In this document: one piece after another, positions 26,323-34,278 of the stretch
Layout: each line of letters opens with the position of its first letter
How positions within the stretch are numbered: the first letter of the stretch is position 1
Translations under genes and position numbers: made by a program
Notes under the pieces: model-generated
What the model was told of the DNA's origin: nothing
Seen by the model: only the letters and a program-made list of their open reading frames with translations
The model's database searches: none
Assembly (NCBI GenBank): GCA_963677085.2
Contig: CAXXFH010000006.1
Span: 806,001-870,000, forward strand
Length of the DNA stretch: 64,000 nt
From: G963677085 sp963677085
GTDB taxonomy: Bacteria > Planctomycetota > Planctomycetia > Pirellulales > Thermoguttaceae
Reading direction: 5' to 3'

Positions 26323-27192
26323 ATGAAACGCATCCTCCGACGCACGGCTGTCGTATCTCTCGTCCTGCTTCTCGGATTCGCCATACTCGTGCTTTGGGCT
26401 GGGGGACGTCTCGTTGCTCCCACGCCGCGATCCGTCGGACCACCTCCGAGCGACTTGCCTGCGGAAACGGTGGCCATTCCCAGCGGCTCCGGTAGCACGC
26501 TCGCTGGTTGGTTCGTTCCCGGTCAGCCGGGTATGGGTACTATTGTCCTGCTGCACCCGATACACGGTTGTCGTCTTTCGATGCTCGGTCGGGCACGGTT
26601 GTTTTGGCAGAATGGCTATTCGGTACTGCTGATCGATATGCAGGCCCACGGTGAAAGCCCCGGCGAACACATTACGCTTGGTTATTTGGAGAGTCGCGAC
26701 GCCCTGGCCGCTGTGCAGTTCGCTCGCGAACACAAGCCGAACGAGCCGATTGGCGTGGTCGGCTTTTCATTAGGCGGCGCCGCGGCACTGCTCGGTTCGC
26801 AATCGCTGGAAGTTGACGCGATCGTCGTCGAGTGCGTATTCGCCACAATCGAGGAAGCTGTAGCCAATCGCGTAAGAATGCGTTTGGGACCGCTTACCCC
26901 GATTGCCTCTCCGTTGTTGCTGGGACAACTGAGGCCACGTTTGGGCATTTCTCCCAGCTCGCTTCGGCCAATTGATCATGTAGCCGATCTTGCAGCGCCG
27001 ATTATGGTGCTCGCTGGCAGTGATGACCAACGAACGACAATTGACGAATCTTGCCGGCTCTACGAAAACGCATGCGAACCCAAAAGATTGGTTATCGTCG
27101 AGGGCGCCAATCATCAGGACCTATACAAACACTCGCCCAAGCTCTACGAAGAACAGGTACTGGCCTTCCTTAGGGAACATATGCATAAGTGA
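26323..27192 (+). CDS. Membrane-anchored alpha/beta hydrolase
   Basis: 289 residues. Residues 1-30 (RRTAVVSLVLLLGFAILVLWAGG) are a signal anchor. The hydrolase fold follows with LLHPIHGCRLSMLGRARLFWQNGYSVLLIDMQAHGES, nucleophile elbow VGFSLGGAAALLG (Ser), APIMVLAGSDDQRT (Asp) and VEGANHQDLY (His), a complete Ser-Asp-His triad. It resembles BAAT/dienelactone-hydrolase-like esterases fixed to the outer face of the membrane. It is 14 bp behind fabH and probably co-transcribed, so a lipid or acyl-ester substrate is a reasonable guess only. Confidence 0.85.
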   Translation: MKRILRRTAVVSLVLLLGFAILVLWAGGRLVAPTPRSVGPPPSDLPAETVAIPSGSGSTLAGWFVPGQPGMGTIVLLHPIHGCRLSMLGRARLFWQNGYSVLLIDMQAHGESPGEHITLGYLESRDALAAVQFAREHKPNEPIGVVGFSLGGAAALLGSQSLEVDAIVVECVFATIEEAVANRVRMRLGPLTPIASPLLLGQLRPRLGISPSSLRPIDHVADLAAPIMVLAGSDDQRTTIDESCRLYENACEPKRLVIVEGANHQDLYKHSPKLYEEQVLAFLREHMHK

Positions 27193-27205
27193 AAAGCCAG
27201 AGTAG

Positions 27206-27272
27206 GCCATGCTTCAGTATAGCGCGGCCGGCGCCGCAGCTCGTGTCACAACGCCATGCTAAAGCATAGCCT
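27206..27272. repeat. Imperfect inverted repeat between convergent genes
   Basis: GGCCATGCTTCAGTATAGC and GCCATGCTAAAGCATAGCC flank a GC-rich core between the hydrolase and PhoD genes. Probably another intergenic hairpin family; may terminate both. Confidence 0.45.
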
Positions 27273-27283
27273 TACAGGTTTCT

Positions 27284-29878
27284 TCAGAAGCTCACTTCAA
27301 GCTTCTCCTCCGCTTGCTTCGCCGGTTTCACGCCCTTGAGCGTCTTCATTTTCTCGGTGCCCGGCTCGCCCACCTTGATCGTGTAGCTGCCGTTGGGCTT
27401 GAAGACCTTGGGCTGGTGCGACGTGCCGCGGATTCGCAGGGCGTAGACCAGTTGGCCGTCGGCCTCGTCGACGATCTCAAGCACCGGGTTCTTCAAGCCG
27501 GTGACTTCGACGGTCGGTAGATGGGCGACGGCCTCTCGGGCGTAGTTGTCTTGCATGGCGATCGTCCGCGGCCAGCCGGGGAATTGCCCGCCCGTGCTGG
27601 GGTCTTTTGGGTCGGCGTAGATGGGCCAACTCTCGACGGTGTAGGTGCCGTCGGCTTTGTTCATCTTCACAATCCCATAGCCGGCCACCTTTTCGTACAG
27701 CAGCGAGAAGGGGTTTTTGCGCTCGTTGGGCGACGGATTGGCCGCTGCCAGCATGGTGATTTTGTTGCCCAGTCCGTCGAGGAACTCGCCCGTATACTCG
27801 GGCGCCCCCGGCTCGCGATTTTTGCCCGGCTTGTCGGGCCGCCACCATCGCTGGTAACCGGTAGCCACGGCCGGCGCGGTAAACGAATAGACGGCGTCGT
27901 TGAACCGATCGATGCCGTGGTGGACTAGGGTGGAAATGTGTTGGTCGCCGGCCACGTGCAGGGCGAACGCGCGGCGCAGAATGTCGTAGGCCCGATTGCG
28001 CCCGCTCTGCGGCCAGCCGTTGCTGTCGAGATCGGCCACGAGGTAGTTGTCGTACGTGCCGTGATGGGTGGCCAGCGCGCCGAACGGCGTGGCCGACAAC
28101 AGTACCTTCATGTCGGCTCCGCGCCAATCGGTCACCCAATGGCGCAGGAATTCGAGTTGCCGCTTGCCCAAGAGCTGATACTCGGGCCGGTCGACCGTCT
28201 TGGGGTCGAGGTTCGGGTCAGTGATGTGATCCGGCCGTCCTTTCACGCCGGGAACGACGCCCGTCGGATTGCTCTTGAACTTGCGATCTTCGACCACCGC
28301 GAAACTTACTCGACCGTAGACGAAGTCGCAGTAATACACTCCAATTCCCTGCAGCACGGGCGTGGGGTCGTAGGGGTCGGGCAAGTGGCTGCTTTGTGTC
28401 CGCTCGACCATCTTGACCCACTCGGCCGACATCGTGTAACCGCCCGAGTCGCCGTTGCCAACACCTTTTTTGCCACCTTCGCCCCAGAGGTTCGGGTGGT
28501 AGACGTCGTGGTCGTCGGGAATCGTAATCGCCGGGCGATCGCGCAATAAGTCGCCAAACACCCAGCCGTGTTGGTAATACTTCCGCAAGTAATCGAGCGT
28601 CGCTTTGTCCAATGGGCTGCGCTGCGTGCCAAACCCTTCGTTGGGTTCGTAGATCTGGTCGCCGTAGAAAAACAGAAGGTCGGGATCTTGAGCTTTTAGC
28701 CGTTCGACGGCCTCCAGGTCGGGAAACGCGAAGTCGATCCGGCAGCCGACGACCGCCAGCTTCAACGGGTCTTTGTCGACCGGATCGTGGCGGATTGTGC
28801 CGGTCCAGTAGTAGTCGCGCTTCGTGCCGTCGGTGCCCACGAAGGGGTAGACCAACCGATAGGGCGTGTCACGCGACGGGTCCCACTCGGCCACGCGGAT
28901 TGTGGCCGTTCGGGCCAAGGCATCGATCGCCGCCTCGCCGATCGGCTTCCATTGGTCGTCCTTGTTCTGAATCTCCAGCCGCACCGTTTGGCAATCGTTC
29001 GGGCCGATCGGCGGCATTTGGGCTGTGATCTTCATCACGCTGCGATTCAGCGAGTACTGCGAGAAAAGGATCGGGCCGAAGACGTGTTCGGGATCAACCG
29101 TTACCTTCTCGCCGGAGAGTTTCCAATCGGTGAACCAGAAGCGGGCGGCGTTTCGAGCGCCGCCGACGCGGGGCTGTTGCCGCGAACCGTCGCGCTTGAC
29201 CAGCAACGTGTCGCACACCACGGCCACGCTGCCAAACAGCCGGCCGGCCGGGATGTTTTCTCGGGTGATCGTGGCCAACTCGCTGCCGGTCGTCGGGTCG
29301 GACGCGGTCAAGGTGAGACGATAGCGGTCGCCTTCGGTCGGTTTGGCGGTGAGTTTGAGTTGCAGGTCGCCGAGTTTTCCATTGAGCGTGCCATCTTGAG
29401 CGTCGTCGGGGCGATGCTTGCCGATGAAAAGCCGCCCGGCAGTGTCCACACCCGCTTCGACACCCACGCGCCCGTGCCGCACATTGTGGCGATATTCGTT
29501 TACCGCACCACGAATTCCCAGGCGAAAACCGGTCCAGCCCTTGGTTTTCTTGGGATCGATCGGCGCCATTTCGCCCAGGCGGACGCTTAAGTCGAAGGCG
29601 CCATTCTTGTCGTTAAGCTGAGCGTTCAGCAGGTAAACGGCCCGATCGCCGCCGCCGGTAACGCATTCGATTCGCCCTTGGCGGACCTGCCAGTCTTGCA
29701 TCGGTCGGGCCCAGTACTCGGGTCCGATCCAGACACGTTCGGTTCCGGCCGGCCAGGAACTGGCAAACTCGTCCGCACCGGCCATTTCGCCGCAAAGGTT
29801 GACTGCCAGCAATAGAATCAACCGTAGGGCCCAGCAGAAAATGGATGGCAAGAGTGCGTGTCTTCGGCCGATGGACAT
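27284..29878 (-). CDS. Secreted PhoD-like phosphatase/phosphodiesterase
   Basis: 864 residues. Signal peptide at the N-terminus (LPSIFCWALRLILLLAVNLCGEMAGA). Residues 30-250 form a jelly-roll-like domain; from about 380 the metallophosphatase core starts: LAVVGCRIDFAFPDLEAVERL, LLFFYGDQIYEPN, ITIPDDHDVYHPNLWGEGG (DDHD in place of the usual DDHE), KVLLSATPFG, HVAGDQHISTLVHHGID. This is the alkaline phosphatase D family, which hydrolyses phosphate esters or diesters with metal ions, usually after Tat or Sec export. No twin-arginine core is clear (IGRRHALLPSIF is close). C-terminal 150 residues are beta-rich. Function in phosphate scavenging is inferred. Confidence 0.85.
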   Translation of the reverse strand: MSIGRRHALLPSIFCWALRLILLLAVNLCGEMAGADEFASSWPAGTERVWIGPEYWARPMQDWQVRQGRIECVTGGGDRAVYLLNAQLNDKNGAFDLSVRLGEMAPIDPKKTKGWTGFRLGIRGAVNEYRHNVRHGRVGVEAGVDTAGRLFIGKHRPDDAQDGTLNGKLGDLQLKLTAKPTEGDRYRLTLTASDPTTGSELATITRENIPAGRLFGSVAVVCDTLLVKRDGSRQQPRVGGARNAARFWFTDWKLSGEKVTVDPEHVFGPILFSQYSLNRSVMKITAQMPPIGPNDCQTVRLEIQNKDDQWKPIGEAAIDALARTATIRVAEWDPSRDTPYRLVYPFVGTDGTKRDYYWTGTIRHDPVDKDPLKLAVVGCRIDFAFPDLEAVERLKAQDPDLLFFYGDQIYEPNEGFGTQRSPLDKATLDYLRKYYQHGWVFGDLLRDRPAITIPDDHDVYHPNLWGEGGKKGVGNGDSGGYTMSAEWVKMVERTQSSHLPDPYDPTPVLQGIGVYYCDFVYGRVSFAVVEDRKFKSNPTGVVPGVKGRPDHITDPNLDPKTVDRPEYQLLGKRQLEFLRHWVTDWRGADMKVLLSATPFGALATHHGTYDNYLVADLDSNGWPQSGRNRAYDILRRAFALHVAGDQHISTLVHHGIDRFNDAVYSFTAPAVATGYQRWWRPDKPGKNREPGAPEYTGEFLDGLGNKITMLAAANPSPNERKNPFSLLYEKVAGYGIVKMNKADGTYTVESWPIYADPKDPSTGGQFPGWPRTIAMQDNYAREAVAHLPTVEVTGLKNPVLEIVDEADGQLVYALRIRGTSHQPKVFKPNGSYTIKVGEPGTEKMKTLKGVKPAKQAEEKLEVSF

Positions 29879-30040
29879 GAAAAAGCTCCTCTCGTTCGAA
29901 ATGACTGCAGAATTCCGCGAAGTGCCACTTCACTACGGGGGAAGCAGAGCCTCCTGAAAACGTGTTCCGAAGCCGGAGTTCGGGAACCAAGTGAAAAAAT
30001 CGGAAATCCCAAATCAGAAATCAGAAATCCCCCCAACCCC

Positions 30041-30068
30041 TGGCAAAGCTTAACACACGACGTATACT
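30041..30068 (+). promoter_or_regulatory. Possible sigma70-type promoter for pepF
   Basis: TGGCAA (30041) and TATACT (30063) with a 16-17 bp spacer, about 90 bp upstream of the peptidase start. Weak -35. Confidence 0.35.
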
Positions 30069-30159
30069 CACGCAATAAACGCGTTTTTCGCGGCAGTGCG
30101 CCCGCACCCAGGGCGTCTTCTCCTCTCAATAATCAGCCGAGCATCGAGGAATTCCACGG

Positions 30160-31959
30160 ATGAAAAAGGTCAAGCAACTTCCACCACGCAACAAGGTCAA
30201 AGAGTCGGACACCTGGGATCTCGGCAGCCTTTTTGCCGACGATGCAGCCTGGGAAAAGGCCTTCAAGAAGTGGGAGAAGCAGATCGACGGCTATGCCCAG
30301 TTTCAGGGCAAGCTCTCGGAGGCCAAGACGCTGGCGGCCTGCTTGAAGTTCGATCTCGAATTGGATCGTGCCGGCGAGCGGTTAGGTGTGTACGCCTTTT
30401 TGAAGACGGCCGAAGACACGGCCGACAGTACCTACCAGCGAATGCAGGGACGGTTCACCAACGCCGCCAGCCGGGCTGCCCAGGCGGCCAGCTTTATCCG
30501 GCCCGAGATCCTTTCGCTCTCGGCGGTCAAACTCAAGACGCTGATCGCCGACCGGTGTCTGGCACCCTACCGGCTGATGCTCGACCGCCTACTGCGCTAC
30601 AAACCGCACACGCTCGGCAAAAAGGAAGAGAAACTGCTGGCCATGCAGACCGAGATGTCGCAGGCGGCCGGGCAGGTCTTCCGGCAGCTTAACGACGCCG
30701 ACATGAAGTTCGGCGTTGTGAAAAACGAGCACGGCCATTTGGTGGAACTCAGCCATGCTTCCTTCGGCGCGTTGTTGCACTCGTCAAACCGGCCGGTGCG
30801 CCGCAACGCGTTTCACAAGTACTACGAACAGTACACGGCCCACGAACATACGCTGGCCGCGTCGCTCAATGGATCGATCCAACGCGATATTTACTACGCC
30901 CGGGCACGTAACCACTCGAACGCTTTAGAGGCCGCGTTGTTTCCCGACCGCGTACCCGTGGCCGTGTACGACAACCTGATCGAATCGATCCACCGCCACC
31001 TGCCGTCGCTTTACCACTACTACGACGTGCGACGTCGCAAGATGCGGTTGAAGGATATCCACCAATACGATACCTACGTGCCGATCTTGGCCGATTTACA
31101 GACGCGACACACGTGGAAACAGGCCGTCAAGCTGGTGCTTGAAGCCGTGACGCCTTTGGGCGGCGAATATGGTGCGGCACTCGAAAAAGGACTCACCGGT
31201 CGCTGGTGCGATCGCTACGAGAATCGCGGCAAGCAAAGCGGAGCCTTCAGTTGCGGTACCTTCGACGCCGATCCGTACATCCTCATGAACTACCAGCCGG
31301 ACGTGCTCGATCATGTGTTTACCCTGGCCCACGAGGCGGGCCATTCGATGCACAGCTACTTCTCGGCCAAGTCGCAACCTTACCAGTACTACGACTACGT
31401 GATCTTCGTGGCCGAGGTGGCCAGCACGTTCAACGAACAATTGCTCAGCCACCACCTGCTGGAAAAAGCCAAAGACAAACAACATCGGGCCTATCTGATC
31501 AATCGGCAGATCGACGCCATCCGCGGAACCATCTTCCGCCAAACGATGTTCGCCGAGTTCGAGAAAATCTCTCACGCCATGGCCGAGTCGGGCGAACCAC
31601 TCACGGTCGACGCGCTGAAAGAGATCTACCGCAAGTTGCTCGTGCAGTACTTTGGTCCCGATTTCGTGCTCGACGAAGAACTCGATCTGGAGTGCCTGCG
31701 AATTCCGCACTTCTATCGAGCGTTTTACGTGTACAAGTACGCCACCGGACTGTCGGCCGCCATCGCCCTGGCCAACCGCGTGTTGAACGGCGGAAAACGG
31801 GAACTCGACGCTTACCTCGGCTTCCTCAGTGGCGGTTGCTCGAAGGATCCCTTGGACCTGCTGCGCGATGCGGGCGTCGACATGGAACAACCCGAGCCGG
31901 TCGATACGGCAATGAAAGAATTCGGTCGACTTGTCGAAGAGTTGGACGAGTTGATTTAA
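30160..31959 (+). CDS. pepF: Oligoendopeptidase F (M3 family)
   Basis: 599 residues, ATG 30160 with GAGGAA upstream. The zinc site is TLAHEAGHSMHSYF (HExxH near residue 391), followed 25-28 residues later by FVAEVASTFNEQLL with the third ligand Glu. The N-terminal helical domain begins TWDLGSLFADDAAWEKAFKKWEKQI, typical of PepF. It cleaves short peptides in the cytosol; there is no signal peptide. FEKISHAMAESGEPLTVDAL and the C-terminal YKYATGLSAAIALANRV are also family-specific. Full length for the family. Confidence 0.93.
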   Translation: MKKVKQLPPRNKVKESDTWDLGSLFADDAAWEKAFKKWEKQIDGYAQFQGKLSEAKTLAACLKFDLELDRAGERLGVYAFLKTAEDTADSTYQRMQGRFTNAASRAAQAASFIRPEILSLSAVKLKTLIADRCLAPYRLMLDRLLRYKPHTLGKKEEKLLAMQTEMSQAAGQVFRQLNDADMKFGVVKNEHGHLVELSHASFGALLHSSNRPVRRNAFHKYYEQYTAHEHTLAASLNGSIQRDIYYARARNHSNALEAALFPDRVPVAVYDNLIESIHRHLPSLYHYYDVRRRKMRLKDIHQYDTYVPILADLQTRHTWKQAVKLVLEAVTPLGGEYGAALEKGLTGRWCDRYENRGKQSGAFSCGTFDADPYILMNYQPDVLDHVFTLAHEAGHSMHSYFSAKSQPYQYYDYVIFVAEVASTFNEQLLSHHLLEKAKDKQHRAYLINRQIDAIRGTIFRQTMFAEFEKISHAMAESGEPLTVDALKEIYRKLLVQYFGPDFVLDEELDLECLRIPHFYRAFYVYKYATGLSAAIALANRVLNGGKRELDAYLGFLSGGCSKDPLDLLRDAGVDMEQPEPVDTAMKEFGRLVEELDELI

Positions 31960-32020
31960 GGCAGGAGAGAGGGAGTGAGGAGTAGGGGGGTGTGAGTCAG
32001 GCGTTGGGAGTCACGAGGCG

Positions 32021-32038
32021 TGGTCGCTTCAGCGGCCA
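32021..32038. repeat. TGGCCGCTGAAGCGGCCA-type palindrome
   Basis: TGGTCGCTTCAGCGGCCA, preceded by a purine tract (GGAGAGAGGGAGTGAGGAG) right after pepF. Relatives at 7228, 34244, 41372, 54259, 56161. Confidence 0.6.
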
Positions 32039-32130
32039 TGGACACCATCGACAGGTTTTAATTCCCAAACCTCAATGACCAATGAAATCCCAATTGACAA
32101 TACTCAATTCTCTTGGCCGTAATCCTAGAT

Positions 32131-32297
32131 AACTCAAACTGAAAAAGATTCCAACGTTGGAGCCGCAGATGGACGCAAATGAACGCAGATAGCATCGCGT
32201 TAGCATCGAACGGACTATCTGGCGTGATCTGCCAGATAATCCACGTTTCCAAGTCGTTTTCGTCATCTGCGGCTTCCTTCTGTTTTCAGTTTGAGTA
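32131..32297. repeat. About 167-bp inverted-repeat element with GCCGCAGATG arms
   Basis: The left arm has ACTCAAACTGAAAA and then AGCCGCAGATGGACG; the right arm, reverse-complemented, has ACTCAAACTGAAAAC and then AGCCGCAGATGACG. The core repeats AACGCAGATAGCATCGCGTT. A fragment with ACTCAAACTGAAAAC also occurs at 54052. AT-richer than the genes. Non-coding. Confidence 0.7.
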
Positions 32298-32345
32298 GAT
32301 AATAGTTTTCGGATTCGAGTATCATAGACATAAGGAGATAGCAGG

Positions 32346-32555
32346 ATGAAACTGAGTGCGCGCAATGTTCTGAAGGGCACCGTCAAGGCGTTGGAGATGG
32401 GTGCCGTTAATGTCGAAGTGGATGTGGAGGTTGCACCGGGCGTCGAAATGACGTCGATCATCACGAAAAAATCGTGCGAGAGCCTTGGGCTCAAAGTGGG
32501 TAAGGAGGTGTTGGTGGTCGTCAAGGCGTCGAATGTGATGATTGGTACCGAATAG
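32346..32555 (+). CDS. mop: Molbindin (Mop, single TOBE domain)
   Basis: 69 residues, ATG 32346 with AAGGAG upstream. The sequence KLSARNVLKGTVKALEMGAV, VDVEVAPGVEMTSIITKKS and VGKEVLVVVKASNVMIGTE is a complete Mop/TOBE domain. Such proteins form oligomers that bind molybdate or tungstate in the cytosol and serve as store or buffer. No molybdate transporter or molybdoenzyme gene is nearby. Length is normal for a single-domain molbindin. Confidence 0.92.
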   Translation: MKLSARNVLKGTVKALEMGAVNVEVDVEVAPGVEMTSIITKKSCESLGLKVGKEVLVVVKASNVMIGTE

Positions 32556-32570
32556 CAAACCATGCATGCA

Positions 32571-32591
32571 GGCGGGGGTGCGCCCCCGCTT
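32571..32591 (+). terminator. GC-rich hairpin after mop
   Basis: Stem GCGGGGG / CCCCCGC with loop TGCG, 16 bp past the stop. No T run, so the terminator call rests on position. Confidence 0.45.
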
Positions 32592-32697
32592 GCGCGATCT
32601 GACGAGGACTGAGAAGCCATTGGGCATATGAGTACGTGCCCTGCCGCTCCGAGGCCGCAAGGCAGGTATAATCGCGACAATCGACCGTGTTTTGCAG

Positions 32698-32725
32698 CAA
32701 GTCGGCCTGCTGACGGGCCGACTTG
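32698..32725 (+). other. Hairpin in the leader of the phosphofructokinase gene
   Basis: Perfect 10-bp stem CAAGTCGGCC / GGCCGACTTG with an 8-base loop. A TATAAT at 32667-32672 lies just upstream, and a second hairpin (CCCCAGGCCCTGTCTGGGG, 32773-32791) followed by TAGTTTTCC comes before the start. It looks like a structured leader, possibly attenuating. Confidence 0.4.
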
Positions 32726-32910
32726 GCCGTGGGGCTACGACGCGGCTGATTTTGCGGGGAATACTTGCGAAGCCCCAGGCCCTGTCTGGGGTAGTTTTCC
32801 TCGGGGCACGTTCACCTGATGCAGTCGCACTTGAAGTTTGCATGATCAGCTTGCCATCATTGCCTGCGGGGATTCCCGAACCCGATCTGTCTCCATCAAA
32901 GTACTCAGTT

Positions 32911-34032
32911 ATGACTCCTTACGTTGGCATGCTTACCTCCGGCGGCGATTGTCCCGGACTCAACGCGGCGATTCGCGGTGTTGCTCGCGCTGGTGCAAAT
33001 AAGTACAACATGCGCTTCATCGGTTTTCGCGATGGCTTTCGCGGCCTGATGCAAGACCGTACGATGTCGCTCGAAGGTGATGTCCTCTCGAACATTCTCA
33101 CCCTCGGGGGCACAATCCTCGGTACCAGCCGCGACAAGCCGCATCGGATGCAGATTGGCGGCAAAGTGCGCGACATGACCGAGGTCATGGTCGACACCTA
33201 CCAGAAACACCACCTCGATGCCCTGGTTTGCATGGGTGGCGGGGGAACCCAAAAGAACGCTCTGCGGCTGATGAAGGCTGGGCTGAACGTTATCACCCTG
33301 CCCAAGACGATCGACAACGACGTGGCCCTGACCGACGTGACCTTCGGCTTCGACACCGCGCTGCAAACCGCCACTGAAGCAATCGACCGCCTACACAGCA
33401 CGGCCACCAGCCATAACCGAATCATCGTGGTCGAGATCATGGGCCATCGGACGGGTTGGCTGGCACTCGGGGCCGGGTTGGCCGCCGGTGCCGACGTAGT
33501 GCTTATTCCCGAGATTCCTTACGACGTCGAAAAAGTGGTGGCTGCTATCCGCCGCCGTGCACGCCAGGGCAAAAGCTTCAGTATCGTCGCGGTTGCCGAA
33601 GGCGCTTTGTCGCAGGAAGATGCTGCCGAATTCGAGACGGCTCGGCGGCAGAAAGACGCTGCGGAAAGCAAAGAGGCCAAAGCGATCGCCAAGGCCCAGC
33701 TCATTGCGCTCGATGAAGCCCACGTGGGCAATACCCTGCGGCTAACCAACGAACTCGAAAAGCGGATCGGCATGGAGTCGCGGCTAACGATTCTCGGCCA
33801 CCTGCAACGTGGTGGAACACCCTCGGCGGCCGACCGTGTGTTGGCCACTCGGCTGGGAATTGTTTGTGCTGACCTCTTGCAGCAGCAACGCTACGGTGTC
33901 ATGGTGGCCGCTCGCGGCAACAGCACCGAAGCCGTTCCCTTGGAGGATGTTGCCGGCAACCGCAAGAGCGTGGCGCCGGACCATCCTTGGCTCGAAGCGG
34001 CTCGGGCCGTGGGCATCGACTTCGGCGATTGA
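32911..34032 (+). CDS. pfkA: 6-phosphofructokinase, probably ATP-dependent group III type
   Basis: Phosphorylates fructose 6-phosphate. Motifs: GMLTSGGDCPGLNAAIRG, GTILGTSRDKP, CMGGGGTQKNA, LPKTIDNDVALTDVTFGFDTA (catalytic Asp), VEIMGHRTGWLALGAG, LGHLQRGGTPSAADRVLATRLG. Where E. coli has GGDGS this protein has GGGGT, i.e. Gly at the position equivalent to 104, and Lys instead of Gly at the equivalent of 124 (PKTIDND). Gly104 with Lys124 is the combination reported for ATP-using actinomycete enzymes, whereas pyrophosphate users have Asp104 and Lys124. The start at ATG 32911 fits the family; ATG 32842 would add 23 residues and neither has a strong ribosome-binding site. Confidence 0.9.
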   Translation: MTPYVGMLTSGGDCPGLNAAIRGVARAGANKYNMRFIGFRDGFRGLMQDRTMSLEGDVLSNILTLGGTILGTSRDKPHRMQIGGKVRDMTEVMVDTYQKHHLDALVCMGGGGTQKNALRLMKAGLNVITLPKTIDNDVALTDVTFGFDTALQTATEAIDRLHSTATSHNRIIVVEIMGHRTGWLALGAGLAAGADVVLIPEIPYDVEKVVAAIRRRARQGKSFSIVAVAEGALSQEDAAEFETARRQKDAAESKEAKAIAKAQLIALDEAHVGNTLRLTNELEKRIGMESRLTILGHLQRGGTPSAADRVLATRLGIVCADLLQQQRYGVMVAARGNSTEAVPLEDVAGNRKSVAPDHPWLEAARAVGIDFGD

Positions 34033-34077
34033 CGTTCGACAAAAAAGCCGGGGTGGGCCAAAATTCCAGCCAATGAA

Positions 34078-34230
34078 TTTAACCACGGAGACACGGAGAT
34101 CACGGAATTGAGAAGCCGGAAGTCGGAACCAACACAAGGATGAAGCATAAATGCCAAGTTCATACTTCATCGTTCAGAATGCATCCTTCTTAGAAGACTC
34201 CGTGACCTCTGTGCCTCCGTGGTGGAAAAT
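34078..34230. repeat. Inverted-repeat element with ACCACGGAG arms
   Basis: Left arm AACCACGGAGACACGGAGAT-CACGGA (34081-34106) and right arm TCCGTGACCTCTGTGCCTCC-GTGGT (34199-34223). A nested pair GGATG/CATCC lies in the core. About 150 bp, non-coding, after pfkA. Confidence 0.7.
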
Positions 34231-34243
34231 TCTTCCCTAATGC

Positions 34244-34263
34244 GTGGCCGCTGAGGCGACCAC
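34244..34263. repeat. TGGCCGCTGAAGCGGCCA-type palindrome
   Basis: GTGGCCGCTGAGGCGACCAC, directly behind the ACCACGGAG element and 15 bp from the stop of the convergent beta-helix gene. Confidence 0.6.
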
Positions 34264-34278
34264 GACTCGATCGGATTT

